Made by a program: the position numbers and the translations under genes
From: SAR202 cluster bacterium bin87
GTDB lineage: Bacteria; Chloroflexota; Dehalococcoidia; Lucifugimonadales; UBA3495
Direction of reading: 5' to 3'
DNA: 64,000 bases
Assembly: GCA_002238825.1 (NCBI GenBank)
Contig: MPNC01000007.1
Location: forward strand, 123,559-187,558
Shown: positions 33,536 to 43,138 of the stretch, in pieces
Layout of the letters: each line of letters opens with the position of its first letter
Numbering within the stretch: position 1 is the stretch's first letter
Notes under the pieces: generated by a model
Seen by the model: only the letters and a program-made list of their open reading frames with translations
Database searches by the model: none
What the model was told of the DNA's origin: nothing

Positions 33536-35983
33536 ATGACCGCCGACGGCGCAAACGGACCGGTTTTGCCGGGCGACGATTTCCCGCGTCGCTTGGCAAC
33601 CGAGGTCGGCTACTGGGAGCGCGACGGGTTAATCTCGTCCGAGCAGTCCGAAGCGATCCTCCGACGTTATGCGTCGTCCGACGCGGGCGCGTTGCCCAAT
33701 GAGCCGGCCATCGGCGACGGTGAGCCCGCCGTTTCCCGCGGAGAAGTTGACGAGCGGACTACCCTCGTCAGCCGGGCCGTTTCCATAATCGGCGTGATGG
33801 GAGCCCTCCTGGTGGGGCTGGGCATCATAATTTACGTCGCCGCCAACTGGGATGTCATCCCGGTGTGGGCTCGGGTCTCCATGCTGGTGGGGTTGACGGC
33901 CGCGACTAACGTCGCCGGCTGGCTGCTGCTGACCCGATTCGATTACCCGCGCGTTGGCGTGGCCATGCTGGTGGTCGGCGCGTTGGCTTACGGAGCGGCG
34001 ATCCACCTGATCGCACAGATTTACCACGTGCCCGTCAATCACCCCAATCTAACCACTGCCTGGTTCCTGGGCGTTCTGCCGCTGGCGTATACCGCGCGTT
34101 CCCGGGTCATGGTAGTGCTCGCACTGACGCTCCTCGTGCTGAGCATGGGGTTCCGGACCCAGTGGTGGCTGGAAAGTTACGGCGCTGAAACTATGCTGTT
34201 GCTGACGCCGCAAACCCTCGCGATTTCGGCTGCCGTGGTTGCCCTGGGTCTGCTCCAATTGCGATTCACCTGGACCCGGCCTTTGGCGGTGTATTGCTAC
34301 TTACCTGGTCTGGCAATAGGTCTCGCGGCGTTTTGTGTGATGACCTTCGCAAGCCCGTGGACCGAGGGCGTAAACCTCTCCCTGGCGGTGTTGTCCCCCG
34401 AATATTGGATCACCGCCGGCCTGGCTTTGGTGACGGCCGTAGTAGCCACCGCCGGTCTGTGGTGGCGCGTCGGTGGTCAGCGCGATCGGCGCCTTTTGGC
34501 CCGAACCGCCGTCGTGGCCACGATGGCGGTTACCGGCGCTGTCATGTGGGTCTGGTTCGCTTATCCGGAGCCAGGAGCGTGGTGGCTGTTCAACCTCGTC
34601 GCGTTCGGTGGCGTTGCGATGGCGGGTTTCCTCAAACGTTCACCGATCCTGCTCGGCGGCGCTGCCGCGTTGTTCGCGATACTGGTGGCAATTCGGTTCT
34701 CCAGCCTGGTGGACCTGGACGGCGCAGCCGCGCCAATATCGCTTTCCGCCGCCGCGTTGACCGCGGGGGCTTGTCTGTTCGCCGGAAGTTGCGCCATGAG
34801 AGGCGCCCCGGTGGTGGCTCCCTACACACGGATCGCTGCCGCAGTGGGGCTTGCGCTTGCTGCGTCCAGCCTCCACGTCATGGGATATGGGACGTTTTGG
34901 CGCTGGGAAACGCTGCCTGGCTGGTCCGGGATGCCCGTTGAATATTGGTCGGCCGTGGTCATCGGGTGGGTCCTGGCGACCGCGTTGACCGCATTTACCC
35001 TGTGGAAACATGGGCGTTCGAACGACGGCGACGCGGTTTGGCAAGCGGGCGCGGTGGCAGCGATGGCGGCGCTGACGATTGCCATGTGGCTGGCGCTGGG
35101 ATATCAGGTTTCCGCAGTCTGGTCGGTATTCAACCTGGCTTTGCTGGCTGGCATCGCGGCGTTGATCTGGTATGCCTACCGGAGACGTCAGTTGTCGATT
35201 GCGTACTTCGCATGTTCCATCTTCGCCTTTTCCGTGATCGTACGGTGTTTCGCGGCTTTGGGCATTCTGGCGGAGGGCGATCTGCTGCTGTGGCTTGGTC
35301 CCGTGGCATTGGGTATAGGAGCGCTGGTCTTCCTCACCGGGCGTCTCCGGGTGCGTTGGACGGGAGTCTCTACGCCGGAACTCCGCACCAACTCCCGCGT
35401 ATGGGACCTGGCCGGCTTGTCCGTCGCCATTGCCAGCGTCTATGCCATGAGCTACAGCGATCCCTGGGCTAATGGAGATGACACAACGGGCAGTTCCGCG
35501 TTGGCCTTTCTGGGAGAGTACTGGTTCCTTGCCGGCACGGTTTGGGGCGCGGCGATCACCGGTCTGATCCTGATTTGGGTGGTAGACAGGACTCAATCGT
35601 CGCCGGTTCACGTTTCCGCTGACCAGTTGCAGTGGGAGACTTCGGCCGCCGTAGCCATGGGCGCCCTGGTCATCCTGGCGTGGTTGGGGCTCTTGCTGAG
35701 TTGGACCTGGGCCTGGCTTCCACTCAACGCCGCCCTGCTGGCTACGGTGCTGGCGCTGGTGGCAGCCGGATACCGCTGGAATCGGGGCGACCTGATCAAC
35801 CTGGCGGTGATCGCCTTCGGGATCATGCTGTTCACGCGCTACTTCGAGTTTGGCTTTGGTTTGCTGGGGCAGTCCCTGGCTTTCATTGTCGCCGGGGCGA
35901 TCATGCTGGGCATGGGTTTCGGGCTGGAGTTTCTGCGGCGGCGGATGCTGCGCAGCGTGCGCGTCGTTGAGGAGCCAGCGTGA
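33536..35983 (+). CDS. DUF2157 domain-containing polytopic membrane protein
   Basis: An 815-residue protein with an N-terminal cytosolic helix (GYWERDGLISSEQSEAIL) followed by the DUF2157 start (VGLGIIIYVAANWDVIPVWARV) and more than twenty hydrophobic helices, with DUF4401-like repeats in the C-terminal half. Its role is unknown; it is usually encoded beside GDYXXLXY proteins, as here (next gene overlaps by 4 bases). No clear ribosome site, but the start is fixed by the N-terminal family motif. Confidence 0.87.
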   Translation: MTADGANGPVLPGDDFPRRLATEVGYWERDGLISSEQSEAILRRYASSDAGALPNEPAIGDGEPAVSRGEVDERTTLVSRAVSIIGVMGALLVGLGIIIYVAANWDVIPVWARVSMLVGLTAATNVAGWLLLTRFDYPRVGVAMLVVGALAYGAAIHLIAQIYHVPVNHPNLTTAWFLGVLPLAYTARSRVMVVLALTLLVLSMGFRTQWWLESYGAETMLLLTPQTLAISAAVVALGLLQLRFTWTRPLAVYCYLPGLAIGLAAFCVMTFASPWTEGVNLSLAVLSPEYWITAGLALVTAVVATAGLWWRVGGQRDRRLLARTAVVATMAVTGAVMWVWFAYPEPGAWWLFNLVAFGGVAMAGFLKRSPILLGGAAALFAILVAIRFSSLVDLDGAAAPISLSAAALTAGACLFAGSCAMRGAPVVAPYTRIAAAVGLALAASSLHVMGYGTFWRWETLPGWSGMPVEYWSAVVIGWVLATALTAFTLWKHGRSNDGDAVWQAGAVAAMAALTIAMWLALGYQVSAVWSVFNLALLAGIAALIWYAYRRRQLSIAYFACSIFAFSVIVRCFAALGILAEGDLLLWLGPVALGIGALVFLTGRLRVRWTGVSTPELRTNSRVWDLAGLSVAIASVYAMSYSDPWANGDDTTGSSALAFLGEYWFLAGTVWGAAITGLILIWVVDRTQSSPVHVSADQLQWETSAAVAMGALVILAWLGLLLSWTWAWLPLNAALLATVLALVAAGYRWNRGDLINLAVIAFGIMLFTRYFEFGFGLLGQSLAFIVAGAIMLGMGFGLEFLRRRMLRSVRVVEEPA

Positions 35984-36483
35984 CGCGAGTGGCCAGCATC
36001 CTGTTTTTCGCTGTGGTGGCGGCGCAGGTGGTTGGCCTGGTCGCCTTCGCCGGCGTGCGCGAAGTCGCCCTTACCGAGGGGCGCGAGATCACTCTGCAGA
36101 CCGCCCCAGCTGACCCGCGCTCGATGTTCCAGGGCGACTACGCGGTTCTGGACTATGAGATTGCGGAGGTTCCTGCGCACCTGGCAGAACAACCCGCCGG
36201 CGACACCGTATACGTCGTGCTCGTGGAATGTGGCGATGTATGGTGCGCAGCGCAGCATACGCGCTCCAAACCGGAATCGGCGGACGTGTACATCCGGGGG
36301 GTTATCGGCGTAAACCGCCGGTTGGATTTCGGCATCGGCACCTACTTCGTGCCTGAGGGCACGGGGGACATCATTGAGCTCGCTGGGGATGTGAAGGTGG
36401 TCGTCTCTTTGGATGATCGCGGACAGGCAGTCATCAAGGACGTCCTGGTGCACGGCGTACCTTTTGCTCCCGACCGCAACTGA
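35980..36483 (+). CDS. GDYXXLXY domain protein
   Basis: A 167-residue protein with one N-terminal membrane helix (about 5-25) and the signature FQGDYAVLDYEI, followed by a beta-rich domain. It starts with GTG overlapping the DUF2157 stop by four bases. Family members always accompany DUF2157/DUF4401 membrane proteins and are thought to form a complex with them; the biochemical role is unknown. Confidence 0.9.
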   Translation: MTRVASILFFAVVAAQVVGLVAFAGVREVALTEGREITLQTAPADPRSMFQGDYAVLDYEIAEVPAHLAEQPAGDTVYVVLVECGDVWCAAQHTRSKPESADVYIRGVIGVNRRLDFGIGTYFVPEGTGDIIELAGDVKVVVSLDDRGQAVIKDVLVHGVPFAPDRN

Positions 36484-36562
36484 TCACCGCGGCGGCGGGT
36501 TCCCCATCCCTTCTCTACCACTTCACGCATACCCAGTTTCACCCGAACTGTCACTGCGATCG

Positions 36563-36652
36563 GGGCGGCAATCTCGTTGGGGCAAGGAACACTGCCGCGG
36601 GAACGAGATCGCCACGTCGCTACGCTTCTCGCGACGACAAACTGGATACGCG
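36563..36652. repeat. Dispersed REP/MITE-like repeat, copy A
   Basis: About 90 bases. An imperfect inverted repeat opens the unit (GGCAATCTCGTT ... AACGAGATCGCC), followed by CACGTCGCTACGCTTCTCGCG. It is clearly related to the unit at 59904-59990 and to the ends of the palindromic element near 50921. It lies between convergent genes. Confidence 0.7.
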
Positions 36653-36659
36653 TGAGCCC

Positions 36660-38099
36660 CTACAGCCGGTTGCCCCAGTCAACGTACCGAGTGCTTCCCA
36701 TGGCGCTGACCTGCAGTTCCTGGCAGAACCCGGGTCGTTCAGCTCTATGGACCTGTCGGTTTGGAGTTGCTCCCGGTGTTCCGTTCTCCAGGGCCTCAGA
36801 TAGCACCCTGCCGTCCATGGCTGACGCTGCCGCGTCCAAGCCCAGGAGATGCAGGATCGTGGGAGCCAGATCGATGTTGCCGGTGGGCGTGTCGATGATG
36901 GCCTTGCGCTTGAACGAGGGTCCGCTGGCCAGACCGGTGTTCCGCAGCTCGTGTCGGCTGAGGCTGCCGTGCTGACCCTGACCGACGGCGCCTCCCGTGG
37001 CAGGAGCGCTGCCAGGATAGCCGGCCGGATTGTCCACGCTTTGCCACGGGAAGGACATGATCAGGTCCGGTGACCGTGGCCCTTCGCATCCCAGCAAATC
37101 CAGGGGGAGTGTTCCAGCTGGATGGCCGACACGCTCCGAGGCGAACAGCGGGCCGCACCAGGGTTGGTTCACCAGCCACGATGTCAGTTTCTCCGCTGTT
37201 TCCGGCTCGCTGTCGTTGACGTAAAGAAGTACGGAACCGCCATTGGCCGCGACCGCGACACCGCCGGGATGGTCAATCGTCGCGAAATTTGATTCACGCA
37301 GCAACTGTTCCACGCGAACAACGTCGCTGATCGTCGAATACCCGTGGTCCGACGCGATGAATACGTCAGTGGTTTCGGCGCGCCCGTTCGCCTGCAGCCA
37401 GTCCATCACCGCGCCGAACTCCGCATCCGCTTCGGCGAGGGCTTGCGCTGCCCGGCCCAGGCCCACGCCGTCTTCGTGCTGCGTCTTGTCCGGCTCCGAC
37501 GACCACAGCAGGGCCACCGCCGGGTCCCGCTCTGGCAGCACGAATTCCGTCAGGATGCGTCTTGCGTGGACCAGGCGAGCGGTGTTGGGCAGGTCCTGCG
37601 CCGGCCATTCGCCGAACCGTTCGGCCAGTTCAGCGTACAGCGGCCGTGGCAGCGTGAAATCGGGATGTATGGTCGCGCCGCCGGAGGTGGCCGCGTTAGG
37701 GTTGTGGGAGTAGGCGTTGCCACTGGTGCCGGTGCCAATGGCGAAGTATTCCAAGCCGTGTCGACCCAGAACATCAGCCAATGTAGGTTCCAACAGCGCG
37801 TGACCGGTGGAGTCGGCAACCTCCTGCAGCGTGGGTTCCATGGAGGGGATCACGCGGTGTGGGTCAAAATCCCGGCAGAGGAAGGTGTTGCCGGCCAGGC
37901 CGTGTCTGCCGGGCATGCAGCCGGTGACGAGGCTCGATGCGTTGACCCGCGTCACGGTGGGAAACACCGGATGATGGTTAGCGAAGGTTACGCCGCCATC
38001 GGCGAACTTTGACAGGTTTGGCATCAGTTCCGGCGTAATCTGCGCCGGCTGAAGGCCGTCGAACACCATGATCAATGCTCTGTGTTGGCCTGGCATCAT
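36660..38099 (-). CDS. Alkaline phosphatase/nucleotide pyrophosphatase-family phosphodiesterase
   Basis: A 479-residue protein of the type I phosphodiesterase/nucleotide pyrophosphatase (phosphodiest) family. The N-terminal metal site and nucleophile region reads MVFDGLQPAQITPELMPNL...PTVTRVNASSLVTG (catalytic Thr in FPTVTR). ASDHGYSTI gives the second Asp-His pair, and a later metal histidine is expected downstream. It hydrolyses phosphomono- or diesters. No signal peptide is visible. Two tandem ATGs (38099 and 38096) follow AGGAGAGG. It lies 32 bases after the nucleoside hydrolase gene. Confidence 0.85.
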   Translation of the reverse strand: MMPGQHRALIMVFDGLQPAQITPELMPNLSKFADGGVTFANHHPVFPTVTRVNASSLVTGCMPGRHGLAGNTFLCRDFDPHRVIPSMEPTLQEVADSTGHALLEPTLADVLGRHGLEYFAIGTGTSGNAYSHNPNAATSGGATIHPDFTLPRPLYAELAERFGEWPAQDLPNTARLVHARRILTEFVLPERDPAVALLWSSEPDKTQHEDGVGLGRAAQALAEADAEFGAVMDWLQANGRAETTDVFIASDHGYSTISDVVRVEQLLRESNFATIDHPGGVAVAANGGSVLLYVNDSEPETAEKLTSWLVNQPWCGPLFASERVGHPAGTLPLDLLGCEGPRSPDLIMSFPWQSVDNPAGYPGSAPATGGAVGQGQHGSLSRHELRNTGLASGPSFKRKAIIDTPTGNIDLAPTILHLLGLDAAASAMDGRVLSEALENGTPGATPNRQVHRAERPGFCQELQVSAMGSTRYVDWGNRL

Positions 38100-38131
38100 A
38101 CCTCTCCTTCCTTGCTCAACTCGCCCGCCGG

Positions 38132-39076
38132 TTAGGACCATCCCAGCAATTCGCGGATCACTCGCAATGATGTTGCAACGTCGACTCCCCCGGGTTCGGC
38201 GACCCGGGTCGGTCCGCCGGTTTCGTCCAGCACCAAGCAGCGACCCCAGAGAGTACTGTCGTCAGTGGTAACGGAGTCATCCACCGTCATCGTCACCGAC
38301 CGGAACTTGATGGCCTCCGGGCACACGGCTGCGACGAGCGTCAACGGGTCGTACATGTTGAACCGTTCGCGGGTGCGATCCAGCCGGAACCAACCGGCAA
38401 GTAGCCGTTCCGCCATGACCCCTTCCGCGGTGGATGGGTGAGCCGCAACCACGTCGTCCCTGGTCAGGAACACCTGACGGCACGGCGCCATGTCGATCAG
38501 CGAGAGCGGAACCTCGGATTCGATCACCAGGCGAGCGGCCGTGGGGTCGCTGTAGAAATTGAACTCGGCGTGCGGGGTGACATTGCCCGGGACGCCCACC
38601 GCGCCCCCCATAACGAACAGTCGCTTCGCCAACCGCAACGCCGAGGGGTACTTCCTCTGCAGTCGCGCCAGGTTGGTCAGCGGGCCGAGGGCAATGACCG
38701 TGACCTCACCAGGGCGCGCCTGGAGAGTCTGCGCCAGGTATTGCACGGCGTCAGCATGGGATGTGCGCGTATTCGGTGGAGGCAGCGGGTGGGTCAGACC
38801 CTCTGCGGTGTGCACGTGGCGGGAGTAGGCGTAGCGTCCGCGTATCGGCCGAGTTGCGCCTCTGGCAACCGGAATGTCCGTGCGTCCGAGGCTTTCCAGA
38901 ATGGCAAGGGCGTTTCTGGTCGCCGGGTGTATCGGGACATTGCCCGCCGTGGTGGTCAAACCGACTATATCCAATAGCGGGGATGACAGCGCCATGAGCA
39001 GCGCAATGGCGTCGTCTACCCCGGGATCGGTATCGATCACCACCGGCTCCGGGACTATGGGGTGCGGCGATGTCAT
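38132..39076 (-). CDS. Inosine/uridine-preferring nucleoside hydrolase
   Basis: A 314-residue protein with the DTDPGVDDA calcium-binding signature at the N-terminus, TTTAGNVPIHPATRNA, and ALGPLTNLA plus GGAVGVPGNVTPHAEFNFYSDP, all typical of IunH/RihA-type hydrolases. It cleaves the N-glycosidic bond of ribonucleosides to free base and ribose. It starts 4 bases after the epimerase stop with GAGGTG upstream. Confidence 0.92.
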   Translation of the reverse strand: MTSPHPIVPEPVVIDTDPGVDDAIALLMALSSPLLDIVGLTTTAGNVPIHPATRNALAILESLGRTDIPVARGATRPIRGRYAYSRHVHTAEGLTHPLPPPNTRTSHADAVQYLAQTLQARPGEVTVIALGPLTNLARLQRKYPSALRLAKRLFVMGGAVGVPGNVTPHAEFNFYSDPTAARLVIESEVPLSLIDMAPCRQVFLTRDDVVAAHPSTAEGVMAERLLAGWFRLDRTRERFNMYDPLTLVAAVCPEAIKFRSVTMTVDDSVTTDDSTLWGRCLVLDETGGPTRVAEPGGVDVATSLRVIRELLGWS

Positions 39077-39080
39077 GCCG

Positions 39081-40121
39081 TCACCTCGGTTCCAGCATGA
39101 CCGAATGGCAATACGCGCGTATGGCGCGCGCGGAGGAGTATTTGAACCGGAAACCGGCGGATTGCTTGAATTTAGCGGTACTCATGATCAGCGGATGTTT
39201 GGACAACTGTCTTCCCATCGAGTTGAACGATCGGCTGGATCCGACGAGTCTGGGCAGTCCTGGGCTGCGGCACCATTCCAGGATGTCCAACGAATCCGCG
39301 ACCCCATCGCCGGCCACGTTGAACACTCCGTCCATTCGCCGTGTTATCACCTGTTCAATCGCTCGCGCCAGGTCATGCTGATGCAGAAACTGGAGCGGGA
39401 AGCCGCGCTTCCGGTTGGCCGTCACCGCGGGTAACAACAGTTCTTCAGCAGCCGGACTCGCGTGGTTGGTGCTCACCGACATCGCGGTCCGCAGTACGGC
39501 CACGCTCATTTCTTCATCCTCTTGGCCGCCGGCTGCTGCCGATGATCCGTTGGCTGCTGCGTCAGGCAAGGCGGGTTCGGAATCGGCGAGGTAACGGTGT
39601 GGGTGGCCGGGATTCGTGGCGGTCCGCTCCGTGATGGGGATAGGGTTGTCGGCATTTGCGCCGTATACGCGGACGTCCGACAGGTAGACGAACTGTCTGA
39701 CTCCCGCGATGCGGGCCGCGCGGAGCCAAAGTTGCGCGTCGGCGCAGAACTGAGCCGGGTTGGGTCCATCGTAATAGCTCCCGACATGGACCAGCGAATC
39801 GACCCCTTCCAGTTGCAACACATCGGGAATATCGGCGATTGTGAGTTCGTGTCCTTCCAGGAACATATCCCAGGCTTTCTGCTGCATGAAGTCCGGTATG
39901 TCAGACATGGTGAGGACACCGCCCACCCGATTTTGGGCCAGACGGTACGTGGAGACACGTTCGACTGGCCAGCGCAGCGGGCGCTCGGCAATGGCCACCA
40001 GCCAGCAGTCCGGCCGTTCCTTTTCCAGGTAGAGCAACAACTGCGCCCCGAATTGGGACGCGGCGCCGACCACGCCGATGACGTGCGCGAATTCGCGCTG
40101 AATTCCAGGTCCGGAGCTCAT
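39081..40121 (-). CDS. NAD-dependent epimerase/dehydratase family protein
   Basis: A 346-residue extended SDR. GVVGAASQFGAQ forms the Rossmann loop; SLVHVGSYYDGP and YLSDVRVYGANAD are typical of the family, although the catalytic YxxxK is not clear (GHPHRYLADSE). It is related at family level to HpnA, encoded upstream in the same operon. Its place at the end of the hopanoid gene run suggests a sugar-nucleotide or hopanoid side-chain step, but this is inference only. Confidence 0.72.
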   Translation of the reverse strand: MSSGPGIQREFAHVIGVVGAASQFGAQLLLYLEKERPDCWLVAIAERPLRWPVERVSTYRLAQNRVGGVLTMSDIPDFMQQKAWDMFLEGHELTIADIPDVLQLEGVDSLVHVGSYYDGPNPAQFCADAQLWLRAARIAGVRQFVYLSDVRVYGANADNPIPITERTATNPGHPHRYLADSEPALPDAAANGSSAAAGGQEDEEMSVAVLRTAMSVSTNHASPAAEELLLPAVTANRKRGFPLQFLHQHDLARAIEQVITRRMDGVFNVAGDGVADSLDILEWCRSPGLPRLVGSSRSFNSMGRQLSKHPLIMSTAKFKQSAGFRFKYSSARAIRAYCHSVMLEPR

Positions 40122-40176
40122 GTGTCAGCACATCCCGATTGCCGGTTGGTCGGCGGTCTCCTGCACCGGATTCCGG

Positions 40177-40839
40177 TCAGCGCCGGTCCCGAAACATTTG
40201 CATCTCGGTCGCAACTGCGTCTTCGGGCAAGGGGGAGGCGGCTCGCGGACCGAAATTGCGGGCCAGCACGAAGATCTGCGCCAGACGCTCGACCAGGTCG
40301 CAAACTTCCAGAGCCTCCCAGATGTCTGGCCCGACGCCCACGGCGCCGTGGTTGCGCAGCAGGGCAGCGTTGCGGTCGCCCAGCGCGACCCGGGCCTGCT
40401 CGGCCAGTTCCTGCGTTCCCGGGAATGCATACTTGCTGACCTTGATCGGACCCCCGATGGTCATGAGCATTTCGTCTATCAGCGGCGGAATGTCCCGCCC
40501 GATAACCGCAGCCACCGACGCGTAAATGGAGTGAGTGTGCGCCACCGCCTGAACGTCGGGTCGCTGGCGATAAATCTCGAGGTGCAGGAGAGTCTCCGAC
40601 GACGGGGGCATTGGAGCGGGTGACACCGGCTCGCCGTCCAGGTTGACCACCACCAGTTCGTCGGGTTGCAAGCGGTAATAGGGATGGTGCGTGGGCGTCA
40701 CCAGCAGCAGGCTATCGTCTCCCGAGTCGGTCAACCGCAGGCTGGTGTTCCCGGAATACGCGCCCACCAGGCCACGCCGGTACATTTCCCGGGTGGCTTC
40801 GGTGAGTTCCGTGCGCTGTTCAGACCATTGGTCGGACAC
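40177..40839 (-). CDS. Class II aldolase/adducin family protein
   Basis: A 220-residue zinc aldolase-type protein with GAYSGNTSLRL, the acidic LHLEIYR, the zinc histidines AHTHS, and NHGAVGVG. Relatives are L-fuculose-phosphate and ribulose-5-phosphate 4-epimerase enzymes. The GTG start is one base after the hpnE stop and uses GGAGG lying inside the end of hpnE, so it is tightly coupled to the hopanoid operon. Involvement in hopanoid side-chain sugar chemistry is possible, not shown. Confidence 0.85.
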   Translation of the reverse strand: MSDQWSEQRTELTEATREMYRRGLVGAYSGNTSLRLTDSGDDSLLLVTPTHHPYYRLQPDELVVVNLDGEPVSPAPMPPSSETLLHLEIYRQRPDVQAVAHTHSIYASVAAVIGRDIPPLIDEMLMTIGGPIKVSKYAFPGTQELAEQARVALGDRNAALLRNHGAVGVGPDIWEALEVCDLVERLAQIFVLARNFGPRAASPLPEDAVATEMQMFRDRR

Positions 40840-40840
40840 T

Positions 40841-42235
40841 CTATTCCTCCGCGGTGACTGCGGCGGTCCCCAAACGCGACATAACCGCTGCAGCGGCATT
40901 ATATCCGCTGATGATTGCACCCTCCATAGTTGAAGGCCATCCGGTGTCGGTCCATTCACCCGCCAAAACAAGATTGGGCGATGCAGTGACTGGGCCGGGT
41001 CGAAGTCGCTGCGCGCCCGGGGTGCACCGGAAAGTGGCGTTGCGCTGTTTCACCACCGTCGATTTCAGGAGTTGCGCCTGGCGGGCCCTGGGGAACGCGG
41101 CCCGCATCTCGTCGGCGATGATGTCCGCCAGTTCCGGCCTCGGCAGATTGATGTGATCCCATGCCGCGCTGATGGACACCGTCAAGGACTGACCGCCGAG
41201 CTGACGATCTCCGCCCCGGATTCGGGAATCGTTGAACACCCATTGCAAGGGGTTGTCCAGGAAGTAGCAGAACTCCCCGTCCATCACCTGGCGGTCGTAT
41301 TCAAGGTAGACGTTGACGATGGGAGACGCCTGCAAAGCGGTCAACGAGACGAACGGCTCTTTGCCCGCCAGGTGGTCAGGGAGAAGGCCAGGCAGGATCC
41401 AGAAAGGCACCGCGCTCACATAGGCGTCGGCGGAGAAAATCCGGTCATTCGCCGCCTTGACGCCCCGAACCGATCCGTCGGCGTCCGCCTCGATGGAGCG
41501 AACCGGGCAACCGAGATGAGTGCGCACACCCAGCTTGCGCAGGTAGGCTGCGCACGGTACGCCTATGGCCTGCCCCAGCGTCGCCCTTGGGTAGCCGAGG
41601 TTAATCTCGCGCCTTCCCTTGAGCAGGCCATCCTGGATGATCATCAACCCCATCGCCGCGCTGACGTCCCTGATGTTGTCGTTGAGGGTCCCTTCGATGA
41701 TGACGTTCCAAAGGTTGTTGATGCACCGTTCGGACTGGCCGTGGGCTCTGAGCCAGTCGTAGAACGAGGTCGTATCGATCTCCACCGCCGACCGGTCGAC
41801 CAGCATCGCGGCGATCAGCCCGCGGACGGCGCGTAACTTGTCGCCCAGGCTCAGGTGACGATAGGTGACGAAAGCGGCCAGAAGGTGGGCCGGGGCGGGT
41901 CCGCCCAGCCCATACAGTTTGCCGCCGCGCCCGGCTCGGTCATAGACATCGACGTTCAGCCTTGGCTGCAGATGCCATAGGTCGCTTACTCCGAGACGTT
42001 CGACAAACTCGACCAGGTTGCGACATGCTCCGACCAACACGTGCTGCCCGTTGTCGAGTTCGCGGCCGGTCTCCCGGTCGATGAACGAAAAGGCTCGACC
42101 TCCCAGGGAATTGCGGGCTTCGAGCAACGTAACCCTCCAACCGGACTCTGCGAGCCCGGCAGCCGCGGCGATGCCCGCCAGCCCGCCGCCGATTACCAGC
42201 GCCGACGGCTGCTTATCGACGCCGTGGCCGGTCAC
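40841..42235 (-). CDS. hpnE: Hydroxysqualene dehydroxylase HpnE
   Basis: A 464-residue FAD-dependent amine-oxidase-fold protein with the N-terminal dinucleotide motif GGGLAGIAAAAGLAESGW, LLEARNSLGGRAFSF, and the C-terminal FAD segment AGEWTDTGWPSTMEGAIISG. HpnE converts hydroxysqualene to squalene after HpnC/HpnD. The GTG start overlaps the hpnD stop by four bases (GTGA), which fixes it; sequence farther upstream in frame lies inside hpnD. Confidence 0.93.
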   Translation of the reverse strand: MTGHGVDKQPSALVIGGGLAGIAAAAGLAESGWRVTLLEARNSLGGRAFSFIDRETGRELDNGQHVLVGACRNLVEFVERLGVSDLWHLQPRLNVDVYDRAGRGGKLYGLGGPAPAHLLAAFVTYRHLSLGDKLRAVRGLIAAMLVDRSAVEIDTTSFYDWLRAHGQSERCINNLWNVIIEGTLNDNIRDVSAAMGLMIIQDGLLKGRREINLGYPRATLGQAIGVPCAAYLRKLGVRTHLGCPVRSIEADADGSVRGVKAANDRIFSADAYVSAVPFWILPGLLPDHLAGKEPFVSLTALQASPIVNVYLEYDRQVMDGEFCYFLDNPLQWVFNDSRIRGGDRQLGGQSLTVSISAAWDHINLPRPELADIIADEMRAAFPRARQAQLLKSTVVKQRNATFRCTPGAQRLRPGPVTASPNLVLAGEWTDTGWPSTMEGAIISGYNAAAAVMSRLGTAAVTAEE

Positions 42236-43128
42236 TTCATCAAAGGACCTGTGAGCCAGGCCCTGGCCATCAGCCTCAGCTTGGCGCCTTTGCTCAAGCT
42301 GATACGCTCCCGAAACACGTCGTATCCGGCGGCTTCGATCTTGTTGAGCACGCCGCCGTAGATGAGGCCCAGCGCGGCCGGACAGGCGCGGGATCTGGGC
42401 GAAAGGTACGGCAGCAACCGCTGGCCGTTGGCGAAGTACTCCCGGGCCCGGTCGATCTGGAATTGCATGAGTTTGGCGAAGCCATCGGTAACCGTGTAGC
42501 TTGCCAGGTCTGGTTCGGTCACTCCGAACCGCTCCAACTCGTCCTGGGGCAAATAGACCCGGCCGAACTCCCAATCCTCGCGCACGTCCCGACAGATGTT
42601 GGTCAACTGCATCGCCAGCCCCAGGTCGATGGCGCCGCGACGCGCTTCGTCACCGCCACGAAAACCGAAGATGTGGATGCAAATGAGTCCGACCGCAGAA
42701 GCGACCTGGTAACAATAGGCACGCAGTTCCTCGAAATTGGCATATCTGGTCTTGACCAGATCGGATTCCACCCCGTTGAGGACCTCCTGGAAATACTGCT
42801 CAGGGATGCGGTAGGTCGACGCGACATCGGCCAATGCGATGAACAGCGGCTGGTCGGAATTGCCGGCGTATGCCTGGGTCAACTTTTCGCGCAGATACCC
42901 GATGCGCTGCATTTTCTCGGCATGGGTTCCTTCGGCGTCGACGGAGTCGTCGCAGTACCGGCAGAACGTGTAGGCGGCGTAGATGGCCCGCCTTTGCCGG
43001 GCGGGCAAGGTGAGGAAGGCGAAGTAAAAGTTACGGGCTTCTCGCCTGGTCACGCGACGACATTCCTCATACGCCGCAGCCAACGCCGCGGGCGACTCTG
43101 GGGATGCTGTGGGCGACGGTGTCGTCAT
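42232..43128 (-). CDS. hpnD: Presqualene diphosphate synthase HpnD
   Basis: A 298-residue squalene/phytoene synthase family protein. Both Asp-rich motifs are present: YCDDSVDAEG near residue 63 and NICRDVREDWEFGRVYLP near residue 170. It condenses two farnesyl diphosphates to presqualene diphosphate. Order hpnC-hpnD-hpnE with 10-base and overlapping junctions is the canonical squalene module. Confidence 0.94.
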   Translation of the reverse strand: MTTPSPTASPESPAALAAAYEECRRVTRREARNFYFAFLTLPARQRRAIYAAYTFCRYCDDSVDAEGTHAEKMQRIGYLREKLTQAYAGNSDQPLFIALADVASTYRIPEQYFQEVLNGVESDLVKTRYANFEELRAYCYQVASAVGLICIHIFGFRGGDEARRGAIDLGLAMQLTNICRDVREDWEFGRVYLPQDELERFGVTEPDLASYTVTDGFAKLMQFQIDRAREYFANGQRLLPYLSPRSRACPAALGLIYGGVLNKIEAAGYDVFRERISLSKGAKLRLMARAWLTGPLMK

Positions 43129-43138
43129 TCGCTTCGTC

